NCBI RefSeq assembly: GCF_964204645.1
Contig: NC_134034.1
Span: forward strand, 12,777,962-12,841,961
Origin: Tubulanus polymorphus
Taxonomy: Eukaryota > Nemertea > Palaeonemertea > Tubulaniformes > Tubulanidae
Length of the DNA stretch: 64,000 bases
Reading direction: 5' to 3'
Both the position numbers and the translations under genes were made by a program. The notes below the pieces were generated by a model. The model had not been told where the DNA came from. It did not search any database and was given only the letters and a program-made list of their open reading frames with translations. Positions 33,872-45,400 of this stretch are shown piece after piece (positions within the stretch are counted from its first letter, which is position 1; each line of letters starts with the position of its first letter).

Positions 33872-35910
33872 TGGATTATTACGTAAAAGGAGAAGTGAAG
33901 GAACTGGAGGAGGAGGAGACGGCGGGACTGCCCGGGTTAAACACGACCACAAACACTATTCATATGTATGTGAAATACGGCTCTAAAATACGTAACCTAA
34001 TAGCGTATTCACTCAATAGAATGAAGGTCAGCGATCGGATTATAATAATCTGTTAATCCGTCCGCATCGCGGGATAATCCGTCTTAATCCTCTCTGATTT
34101 AAACGCGTTTTTGTTTCTAGGAAACCGATGTCGCTCAAATCACGTGGAACGGAATCGGAAAATCTGTCGCTAAAACGATAAACTGTGCTGAGATTCTCGC
34201 TGATAAACTGAAGGTGCGTTTACCCGGGAGACCGCGTCCTGCTGGACCGCGCAGCCTGGAAGCACTAGGGGAGGGGGGAGGGGTCAGTGCAATTGTGTAC
34301 TGTAATGCTTAATGTATATGAAAGAATGGCCGATTTTGCGTACAGAGGGCGAGGGGGGGTTGAAAAATTCAAATTTTATGCGTATGTAATAAATGAATGA
34401 TCCCTTAAATAGAGATTGCCCTCTTATTTGGTTGGTATAGGTTTGTATTGATTCGGTGTCCTTTGCAAACCGGCAACCTGCTAGGAGTGAAAAAGAGGGT
34501 TTGATTTTGAAATCGGAAATCAAAGTACAGATATAGTTGTGTGATCGGTGGTCCAGTTCGGCATAATTTTTAACTTAAACCCAGGAGCCAGTTGCATAGT
34601 CGTGGCTCAAGTCTTGTCTTGAATCTTAAGACTGGTCTTAAGTTGTAAGATTGGCTATAGAACTAAGTTGGTCTTAGACTGGTCTTAAGTCTAAGCCATG
34701 ACTTTGCAACCGGCCCCTGGGACTAACTCTTGTCCCTCAAGTTAAAGTTAATACTGGAGTCTATAAAAGCTGGTCCTTGGTTTTGAAGTTAAAACTGGTG
34801 CTTTTTAACTTCTCGAATCCGATTCAATATTCTATTTCTATTTTCAGTTGCATCAAGTCCGAAAATTCAAAGTTTTGAGGTAAAAATTCGAACAGTTCGA
34901 AAATCTCATCAAATTCGGGCACATTTTTCGCGAATAATTCAAACGATATTTTGTGTATTTGAAGGATTGAAGAATATTGGGAGCCGACGATAGAAGGCTT
35001 GGATCGACTAAAGGTGAATCGAGATATTCCAGCAGTAACTATACTCCTCACTAAAATACAACTTACTCCCGAACAAAAAAGGTATTTCATCCGATTAAAC
35101 CGAGTTTAAGTACGAGCCTAAACTCTGGAATATGTAAGAATATTCGATTTTAAATTGCGCAGGGCTGGAGACAGTGACACGTTCGAGGAGTGGTGGATGA
35201 ATCGACTTCACGAGGCTCGTTTAATACGCAGACAATTAGCCGGAGATATCGTCGACGACAACGAACAACAATCAATCGTCGCTACGGAAACTAAAACTAA
35301 AAATACCCGACATCGAAAAGATTCCTCGACGAATAATAGACAATCGGCAAAAAATAAACATTCCGATCGGACTATAGATGGCGCTACTCGTTTGGATCGA
35401 GGAGACTCGAACGTTGAAGGCGATAGTGATAGAACGTTGAATACCGCGGAGGACGGGAGTAGAGTGGGGGACCAGAGCAGGGGGGAGCAGGGCTGGGGGG
35501 AGCAGGGCTGGGGGGAACAGGGCAGGGGAGATCGGGGTAGAGGTGGCCAAGGTAAAGGAGGGGAGCACGGGAGAGGGAGGGGTCAAACAGGCCTATCTCG
35601 TAGGGGAGGTCCAGGCAGCAGGGGAGGGAGAGGTCCAGGCAGTAGGGGTGGGGGTGGTCCAGGCAGTAGGGGAGGGGGAGGTTCAGCCAGTAGGGGAGGG
35701 GAAGGTCCAGGCAGCAGGGGAGGGAGAGGTCCACGCAATAGGGGTGGAGGTGGTCCAGGCAGTAGGGGAGGGGGAGGTTCAGCCAGTAGGGGAGGGGAAG
35801 GTCCAGGCAGCAGGGGAAGAAGAGGTCCACACAGTAGGGGTGGGACTGGTCCAGGCCGCAGGGGAGGGGGAGGTTCGGGTAGTAGGGAAGAGAGTGGTGG
35901 AATGGGATGA
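33872..35910 (+). CDS. RPP25: Ribonuclease P/MRP subunit p25-like (Alba) with RG-rich tail
   Basis: Alba-superfamily RNA-binding subunit, expected to pair with POP7/RPP20 on the P3 stem of RNase P and MRP RNAs in nucleus/nucleolus. Exons: 33872-34026, 34121-34213, 34848-34879, 34965-35081, 35163-35910, all GT/AG and in phase; about 381 residues, longer than the 163-199 of human paralogues. Visible motifs are MYVKYGSKIRNLIAYSLNRM, WNGIGKSVAKTINCAEIL, LHQVRKFK and DIPAVTILLTK. The first codon appears split: the exon starts with TG after ttgtag, so the A must come from an upstream leader exon; MDYY then matches the N-terminus of RPP25L as I recall it. The last ~130 residues are Gly/Arg repeats (8-residue GPGSRGGG/GSASRGGE units), unlike vertebrate proteins. 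Confidence 0.85.
34270..34412. repeat. Dispersed repeat in RPP25 intron 2 (inverted copy at 36700)
   Basis: About 140 bp here (gtgcaattgtgtactgtaat, then gcgtacagagggcgaggggg and gttgaaaaattcaaatttta) recurs in inverse orientation at 36700-36838. The two copies flank the 3' half of RPP25 and the terminal exon of the dynein gene. Confidence 0.75.
34571..34727. mobile_element. Family G foldback element in RPP25 intron 2
   Basis: The ends aggagccagttgcatagtcatgg-like and ccatgactttgcaaccggcccctgg mirror one another. The interior carries the tcttaagttgtaagattggc segment. It belongs to the same family as 62973-63112. Confidence 0.7.
35600..35880 (+). repeat. 24 bp coding repeat of the RPP25 tail
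   Basis: About 12 units of 24 nt (ggtccaggcagtaggggagg plus gggga) lie in frame inside the last RPP25 exon. They encode GPGSRGGG-type octapeptides. Every fourth unit is GSASRGGE, giving a higher-order period of 96 nt, i.e. 32 residues. Confidence 0.9.
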
Positions 35911-36003
35911 GAAAGAATTGAGGGATAAACATGTACATGTGACCTCATTTATACATGCACATGTAAAATGTCAGTATTTAATAATCATTGAATTCATTGA
36001 TGC

Positions 36004-36010
36004 AATAAAA
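36004..36010 (+). terminator. Poly(A) signal of RPP25
   Basis: AATAAA (in tgcaataaaatag) lies ~95 nt after the RPP25 stop codon and ~300 bp before the stop codon of the convergent dynein gene. It fits the end of a short 3' untranslated region. Confidence 0.55.
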
Positions 36011-36306
36011 TAGTTTATATTTCAACGATGCTTTTAGAGTTTGTTACATTCTCATCTCAAAAGGAAGCAGCACGCAACCTGTTGGTCATTGTGTAAACTA
36101 ATAATTCATACGAACAACAAAAAATAGTTGAAAAATCTTTTTCTTTTATCACAGCAAAACGTTTGTCAATAATTTAAAATATCTGTAAATAATGGATGGA
36201 TTTTCATTTTCTAGAGTTAATTTCAGTAGTTAATTAACTAATTAATATTATACAGCAGTTTAAACTTGTTTCTGGACGGAATCAATATCTGTTACAAAAA
36301 AATAGT

Positions 36307-39300
36307 TCATAATTTGACCACTAGGTGGACATTTTTTGGGATCCACCAATCTGCGGTTTTTTCGCACGGTAAATCGAGGTGCATTATGGGATCACTACCG
36401 TTGGAATCGTTTAAATAAACGGGGCATTGTAACGTTTCTATGGTATCAGTGGTTACCACGGTTTCTGATTGAGTCGTATCTATCGGTTTCAACCAAACGA
36501 TCGGCATCCGTTGAGAAATGTGACGTCTGCTGTCGTCGTCGTGGTGATCGGTAAGAGTTGAATTCGTAGAATCCCACGAGGCGTGTCTGACGAGTAGGTC
36601 CGGGAGGTAAACGCCACACGGTGGAGGGCGGCTCGGCTCGTCACTGTTAAACGGCAAAAACTATCAAATATAAAAAAATACAATACAGGATTAGGGATCA
36701 TTTATTGCGTACGCATAAAATTTGAATTTTTCAACCCCCCCTCCCCCTCTGTACGCAAAATTGGACATTTTTTCATATACACTAAGCATTACAGTACGCA
36801 ATTGCACCGACCCCTCCCCTAATGTGTACGTAATAAGTACAGGGCTGCCAACCTCTGAAAACTGCTATCAGTAACAAATTGAATTTTTTTCAGTAACATT
36901 TCATTGAAATATGAAAGAAAATGTTCATATCAATCAGTAATCAACAGCAAGACCCCCAGCTTTCATATTTCTGTGATGCATCAAACAAATCGAATCAGTA
37001 TTTTTCATTATAAAAGAGTAACAAATACTGAAAATCAGGAACTGTTGTCAGCGCTGAGAGTAGCCTGCGTACACGAGGTGGAGCTGCTTTAGATAATGAG
37101 CGCCCTCTATAGTAATACCTGTTGAACTAGTTTGAGATTGTGTACGTCACAGTAATGAGTAACAGCGTGGTGTTGTAAGATAGTCTGTATAAACTGCTCC
37201 GGTCGATTGAAAACCGGTAATCTGTACAGAACGATAGAATCCGTCTGCTCGATGTAACTCTTCATCGTCTGTCGTCTGCTCGCTATCAGATTCAACCAAT
37301 CCGTCAACGTTTCCCCGGTAACCGAGCTATCCCGTTGCCACGCCGACGGTATGGTATTTGTCGATATAGAACGCCACATTTCAACGAGTTGCGGAGTTAG
37401 TGCACCGTCGCCACGGATACCGCTAATAATCGATTCTAAATCGGCCTGCAGTCGATTCTGTTGCCGTTGGAAACGTTCGACTTCGTGATGGAAGAATATT
37501 TCCATCGGGTTGAAAGCGAGGCTGTTTGTCGCCGGTAGCGATGGTAATTTTAGAACGGACTGTAAGTGATGCTCGAGTATTCGTATGTTAGCTGAATGAG
37601 GCTGAACGGTCTCACCTCCACCTCCGCTCTCAACATCGTTTACAACACCTTCAACTGTCAGTAAATCATCAATCAAACACCTACAACATTAATCACACAC
37701 ATTCTTTAATATCAGACACCCACAATGTACATAGATAATATTCGCTGCTGGACTGGAACAAACTGGGTTCAGAACTATGGAACTGGCTGCCGAACTGTGG
37801 AACTGGGTCTGAACTGTGCAACTAGGTTCAGAACTGCGGAACTGGCTGCCGAGTTAAAGAACTGGGTCTGAACTGTGGAACTGGATTCAGAACTGTGGAA
37901 CTGGCTCAGCTGCCGAGTTGTGGAACTGGGTCTGAACTGTGGAACTAGGTTCAGAACTGCGGAACTGGCTGCCGAGTTATAGAACTGGGTCTGAACTGTG
38001 GAACTGGATTCAGAACTGTGGAACCGGCTGCCGAGTTATAGAACTGGGTCTGAACTGTGGAACTGGGTTCAGAATTGTGGAAGTGGGACCAGAACTATGT
38101 ATCTGGACCCAGAACTTGGGAACTGGAACCAGAACCGTGAAACTGGATTCAGAACTGTGGAACTGGGTCCAGAACTGCGGAACTGGGTTCAGAACTGTGC
38201 AACTAGGTTCAGAACTGTAGAACTTGGTTCAGAACTGTATAGAACTGGATCATGTAAGCAATAAATACACCCGCAATGTATACTGTACAAACCTGCTGTT
38301 AGCAGCCGTGTGTAACGAATCGACCAATGAATGAGCACCTAACATTTGACCAGTCACAGACGACAGCTCATCCAGTTTATTGATTATTACGTCTTTACGT
38401 TCGTGATCTAAAGCTAACCACAACGAGGTCATATCATTCTTACCAAACGACGCCTAGAAATTAAAATACATTTATTACACGCATAATCAACCGTAATCAG
38501 TGTCTCCGGGTTTTAATCCGGGTTTAAATTACCTGGTTATGATCGGATTTAAACACGACGTTCAGTAATAACTGTAACAGCGAGTCGACGCCGCAGCGAT
38601 CAGCCTTGTTCTGACACAGTCCGCCGTACGTCGCCGTGACGATCGTTTTCAGCCCGAAACACGTCTGCTCCCTCGTCATCACCGTTAGCAACGCGTTTAA
38701 ACTCGTCTCGATCTCTTTATACGTCCAGCCAGGCGTCTGCTCATATATGGCGCTAGCGCCCGTGTAGTTCTGACGATGTACGAGAACGGAATGTAACAAT
38801 ACAAGCAGTTTCTTCAGCCAATCAGCGTCGCTCAACTGTAAATATATTTCACCAAATTCTTCAAAGGTTTCGGACTCAATCTTTATAATCGGCCAAACTT
38901 GGTATTCCACCCAAATCCCTGGGGCTGCAGTTGCTCAAAAGTCGGTTAAAGTTAATCAGTGAATAGTTGACAATTGAAAGTTCATTGTTACCGTGGTATT
39001 TATCCGCCAGTTACCGGTATCTTTAACCAACTTATCAGCAACTGGCCCTATATTACTCAAATTTAGTTAATTTGCGATTAAAATATTATGTTCAGTCATC
39101 GGAGCGGGCGACTGCAAGCTTCGACCAATTTCTGTCCACGGTCTGCAATGCTCTGCGGGGACAGGTGGTTGTAATAATCTCCTAACAGATGCTGAATATA
39201 TTTCAGGTAGGAGATGCGGTGTCTACCGGGACGTCGTTTACCAACCCTCCTCCCTGACTCCTCAAACCGTTAAAGATGCGTACGTCAAGTTTGAATACTA

Positions 39301-39436
39301 ACCCATTGATCGCGCGGATACAAAGCGTTCCATTGATCTGTGATTTTACCGACCGCGTCGTAACATTTATCGATCGTTGATTTAATGTTTCCTCTCAATT
39401 CGCACGTCACCTTCAAACTATACTCGATCAATACAC
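36307..39436 (-). CDS. DNHD1: Dynein-like: C-terminal region
   Basis: Exons: 39303-39436, 38533-38880, 38293-38453, 37119-37680, 36307-36660. Dynein landmarks remain: [19 protein letters not shown] (dynein KxTxEPPKGLRxNL), [35 protein letters not shown] (YGGRVTDxxDxR), [16 protein letters not shown], and the last strand [17 protein letters not shown] ending VHLVVKL. The acceptor of 38533-38880 (ataaag before att) fits phase but has a weak pyrimidine tract. The alternative site at 38920, abutting a family E element, breaks frame with the upstream exon as I have drawn it. The final exon contains a His/Asp-rich loop ([10 protein letters not shown]). No clear AATAAA was found for this gene. Confidence 0.82.
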
Positions 39437-42400
39437 CTTTAAAAAGAAATAAAATAAAATCCAAAATCAATCACAGGCCTGGGTTCGGGTTACTCGAAAG
39501 TTGGCTAGAGATAACTGGTGGACCAATCCAGTGGTTATAATGCAATTTCAATTGTCACTATACCAATTATCCAAACTCTTACCAACTTTTGAGCAACTGT
39601 GAGTTCAAGTTTTAAAACATATTTTCAATAGTTTCCGCGATAAAACAAATATCTATAACGCTCGTAGTCTCATACCTGGTATGATTTCTACTCGAGAGTC
39701 TGATTTCGTTGTAATCCAAAGTCTAAACGTTGATTTCACTTCTAAATCACTGGTCTCCGATTGATCTAAAACTTCCTGCAAATTCAAACAAAGTTCTTAT
39801 CATTCAAAACAGTCAAGTCTCGATTCTAAAGATACCCAACAGCCCTGACCCTGCCTCGGACACCTACCCCTGGCTCTGACACCCACCCCTGATGCTGACT
39901 CTGACAACCACCCCTGACTCTGACCCTGCACAGATATATACCTGAAGAATTTCGACGGATTCTTGCGACCATTTTTCAACCAGATGAGCATTCTGCAAGA
40001 CCAGCCAATCACCAGCCTTCATACAACGTTTCAACCTATCGGCCACGAGTTGCATTTGAACATCGGAGCCTAAGTTCATCACGTGAACTCTTCTAAACAT
40101 CTGACAATCTTTACTCAATTCATTCAATGATTCTGTTAAATTCCTGGATAAAACTCCTAGAAAAAATTGAAATACCAGAAAAACATCAGCTATCGGGTTA
40201 ATACTAAATTTACACTTTCCGAGGGATCAGTGATATTTTTCCATCAGTGAGACCAGCAAATGAAATTCTGTCCAGAGTTGGTGTCAAATACTGAGTAAGA
40301 GTTTGTGAAATACAGTAGACTCTGTCTCTTACTGCGGTAAAGTTGAGACTGGTAAAATACTACCCCGAGTTGGTGTCAAATACTGAGTAAGAGTTTGTGA
40401 AATACAGTAGACTCTGTCTCTTACTGCGGTAAAGTTGAAACTGGTAAAATTCTACCCCGAGTTGGTATCAAATACTGAGTAAGAGTTTATGAAATACAGT
40501 AGACTCTGTCTCTTACTGCGGTAAAGTTGAGACTGGTAAAATTCTACCCCAAGTTGATGTCTAATACTGAGTAAGAGTTTGTAAAATACAGTAGACTCTG
40601 TCTCTAACTGTGGTAAAGTTAAGACTGGTAAAATTCTACCCCAAGTTGGTGTCAAATACTGAGTAAGAGTTTGTGAAATACAGTAGACTCTGTCTCTTAC
40701 TGCGGTAAAGTTGAGACCGGTAAAATTCTACCCCGAGTTGGTGTCAAAATACTGAGTAAGAGTTTGTGAAATACAGTAGACTCTGTCTCTTACTGCGGTA
40801 AAGTTGACACCGGTAAAATTCTACCCAGAGTTGGTGTCAAATACCGAGTAAGAGTTTGTGATGTACAGTAGACTCTGTCTCTTACTGCGGTAAAGTTAAG
40901 ACTGGTAAAATTCTACCCCGAGTTGGTGTCAAATACTGAGTAAGAGTTTATGAAATACAGTAGACTCTGTCTCTTACTGCGGTAAAGTTGAGACTGGTAA
41001 AATTCTACCCCGAGTTGGTGTCAAATACTGAGTAAGAGTTTATGAAATACATTAGACTCTATCTCTAACTGCGGTAAAGTTGAGACTGGTAAAATTCTAC
41101 CCCAAGTTGATGTCTAATACTGAGTAAGAGTTTGTAAAATACAGTAGACTCTGTCTCTTACTGCGGTTAAAGTTGAGACTGGTAAAATCCTACCCCGAGT
41201 TGGTGTCAAATACTGAGTAAGAGTTTGTGAAATACAGTAGACTCTGTCTCTTACTGCGGTAAAGTTGAGACTGGTAAAATTCTACCCCGAGTTGGTATCA
41301 AATACTGAGTAAGAGTTTGTGAAGTGGGCACATACCTGCATTAGTAGTAGAAGCAGACGGCAGTACGAGTATAACTGGTGTATACGATGAACTGTTCACA
41401 TACGCATCGTGCAAATCTAACTGAGCATCGTGACCTTCACTGATTTCACCGAGTTCCTGCAAGGTCAACGCTTCACAAACCTCGACAAACTACAATTAAC
41501 AGAAAAACACTTCGTCAAAAATCCAGTTCCATCGATGAAATTTGAGGTCGTTCGATTTGATTTGAAAACAATCCGTACCTTTTCGCTGTAGGCGCACCTC
41601 CAAATTAAACATTTCTGAATCGTAGTCAATCCAAAAAACTGATCGTCCGGCAATGGATTCATCAGCGAGACTGGCAACTGAAAATATACACGGATAGTGA
41701 TGATGTCATAGGTGGATTAACGGGGGCGGCCATATTGTATTATTGATACTTTACTTTGAAATATTCGCGCCATTGTTTTTGATTTTCGTGTAATGAATCT
41801 TGTAATTTGTCAAACGCGGGTAGAATTTCTCTCAATCCCTCGCATTGTGACCACGCCTACAACACACGAACACAAACAAACTAAAACAAACCATCAGCTT
41901 TTAGAGAAATCTCGTAGATGTTTGGACCCTGCATGTGAAATGACAATCTTCGAACAGCCCTCCTCCTCGTATGGGTTTCATAATGAATGGTCCCTTTTGA
42001 TGTAAAAATGTGGATTGACCCTATCTATTATCTATTTGATTCAAGAATGAAAACTTGACAAAAATGAAATTGATTTCAAGCTTTTGGATCTAAAATCAAT
42101 AATGAGTTAATCAGTAAATGTATAAATTTTGCATAGATTTGAATACATTTGCATTAATTAACATAAACTTAGAATATGATTATGAATGATGAATTTGTAA
42201 GTGTATATATTACCTCAGTCGTCATCCACGAGGGCTTCATGAAGAGATCCGAACCTCGCGAGGTCTCGGCCGCCCGAATGAAAACCTCGTATTCCGCGCG
42301 AGTCATCGATTTATTCGACAATAACAACTCGAGCGTCAACAGAATCGGAAACAGCCTCGAATGCGATTCAAACATCATCGCGTTTACGTAACGACTGATA

Positions 42401-45400
42401 TTACTGAGCAGAGCGTTTATCAGTTCACAACAACGAGCTTTCACATCACCTACAGTAGAAACAAAATTAGAATAAATTTTAATCCTGCATGGATCCAGTT
42501 CCGCAGTTTTAAGTTTAATTTAACTCTTAAGAGTTGAAAATGATCTGATTTTAACTCGGAGTTAACTCCTCACTCACTATACTGTGGAACTGGACCGTGC
42601 TCACAACTAGCTACATTCTAACAACTCCTCTCACTGCTCACAACTCATTTCAGTTTCATTTCCTTCAATCAGATCTTATCTATGCTCATCTTGACCTCGA
42701 GGCAGACATCCTCCCCTAAACATGGGTTCCCACAGATAAACCCAGCACCCTATCAATCCCCCCAGTGAGCCCTCTCCACGAGAATGAAATTTCCATTCAC
42801 ATGATCTCCCCAATTTACTTCTTCTCTCATAACTTTGGTGATTCTCACCGGGGTCCACAGGGGCGGATCCAGGATCCAGACCCCAGTTGCTCAAAGGTTG
42901 GTTAGAGTTAACCAGTGGATAGTTGACATAGTGACAATTAAAAGTTCATTGTTTCTATGGTATTTATCCACTGGTTATCTTTAACCAACTTTTGAGCAAC
43001 TCGCCCCAGGATAACTAGTGACACTTGTAAATACGCCCATCAAATTTTCTTAGTGCCCTTTTTCATTTTGGTGCATTTCATTGTGGACTGTACGCTTGAT
43101 ATAGTCTTATTGGGACGTGACCAGCCCTTCAAAACTGGCCTCTTGGTTCGCCCCTGGTCCGGCGCTACAACTCACCTGATAAACCTTTTCCTCTCTGATG
43201 CGAAGAAACGGTTTCCGTAAATATCTGTTTAAACCGTTTTAACCGTGTGTAATAAAACGGGTTTAGCATCTCGAGACGTTTGATCACGCCGTAAGCCGTC
43301 GTCGCGGTTTCAATCAATCGTAAATACGGCCGAACTTTCGACTCGAGTTCCCGCACGTTCGAATTCGTATCGGATAAAATCAGTTCGTTTTTAGCCAATC
43401 GTTCGCGACATTCGTTCAAATCGTCGAGCAACGTGTCGTCTGCTAATAACGACGTCTGCAGATCCACAATTTTACTCTTGATCTTTTCCTGAAAAAATAA
43501 AAACTCGATCTAAATTCATTAATAATAACTTTTTATTTTCCCTCGAATTACAACACGATTATACATACAAAATCATATAAAAGAATACAAGGGTTACAAC
43601 TGTTATATATAAGTGTCATCATGGGCGCATAGACTAGTGTTAAGGTCTAGTCTATACGAGTCTATCATTCAAGAATGAATCCTAATCACGCTTTAATTCA
43701 GTATGTCGAAAACCGCAGCGTATTGATGGAATTAGTTTTTATCTTTAATGAAAGATGGCAGCACTTGTCGAACAGTGAAATGTAGATAACTAATGATACA
43801 CCGCACCACGGTGTAGACGCACTATAGCGGTCGGTATTCCCGTTATTCAGCACGCTTGGATGGAATTTTTTGAAATTTCAAAATTATCTCCAGCATTTTC
43901 AGGTATTAATTAGTCAGCACTGAAAGGGTTGACTTAAGGCGCTTATTACATAAATTACATTAAACAAATTTCTGGGTTTAATGAATCAATTGAAACTGAC
44001 GAATCTAAATTAGACAGATTTTCTGACTATGATAGCGAAGGTTCTATTTCCCGATTGTCTCCCCCGGTAAACCCGGTGTCCTGTCATGTGGCATATGGTG
44101 GATAACGGTATTTGACTCACAACCGATAGGTTGAGGGTTTCGAATCCTAGTGAAACCATGTTATTCAGGCAGGACATATATCAGTGCCGGTCGACTCACT
44201 GATTTAACGACAAAAGTTTAAAAATCTTCAATATGATGAAGTGACCAGTAACCGAATGAATTATTGAATTTTTTTACCTGTTCGCCTTGAATGTTCGTTC
44301 GTTGATTGAATATTTCCGTTTCGTACGAGCGAAGTTGAGCCTCGTATTCGGGACGTTCGTAGCTCATCGTTTCCATCCACAGCCAGTTCGCTAACCCTTC
44401 CTCGTTCATCGATAGATCGATTAGAATCAGTTTATTCAACGTTAAACCGTTCGACTCGACGCCAGCACGTCCTACAAAAACATTCACCAGACGCTTCAGT
44501 CAACGATAGATGTAAAATGAATGAATACCGGTATATGCTCTACAAGGATCTAATTATCACTTAACTTTAAGAGCTGTCTAACAGACAGATGGATGGACAG
44601 ACAGACAGACAGGCAGACAGACAGGCTGACTTACCCTGCAGTGTAAGAGCTGTCTAACAGACAGATGGATGGACAGACAGACAGACAGGCAGACAGACAG
44701 GCTGACTTACCCTGCAGTGTAAGAGCTGTCTAACAGACAGATGGATGGATGGACAGACTTACCCTGCAGTGTAAGAGCTGTCTAACAGACGGATGGATGG
44801 ACAGACAGACAGACTGACTTACCTTGCAGTGTAAGAGCTGTCTAACAAACGGATGGACAGACAGACAGACAGACAGACAGATAGACAGATAGACTTACCC
44901 TGCAGCGTAAGAGGTGTTGACATACTGAGATACAATCTGAAATTCTCATGATATTTGATTTGTCGCGTTGATATTTTGATAGTTTTTGTTCCGTCTGCTT
45001 CTGTTTGATATTGTTTATGAATTAAACTCTGATAAACGACGTCCAGTGGTTTCCTCTCTATATTCGTTATCAGTAACGCGTAACCTAGCAACACAACAAT
45101 CGATATTAGACGAGCTGCTCTGATTGGCTAATCGGTACACCGATGATGTCATAAATGGTTACCTTTAGATACGGCCTGTTCGACGTAATCGTCTAGAAGT
45201 TTATCGGTCGATTTAACGACTCTTACGCCATCTATTGGCGGTTTTAGTACCGGCCGATCGTCGCTACGAGGCGTAAACAAACTCTCGATATCGAACACGT
45301 GATTCACAGCCGTAAAATCATCGATACTCGAGAATTTCGATATTCCTCGAGATATCGTCGATAACTGACTGTAAAAATATCGAAATATTTATCAAAGATC

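Noticed and set aside
35384-35948. Antisense Pro/Leu-rich ORFs opposite the RPP25 tail
   Set aside because: They are the complement of the Gly/Arg repeat. The plus-strand frame continues the Alba protein with consistent phase.
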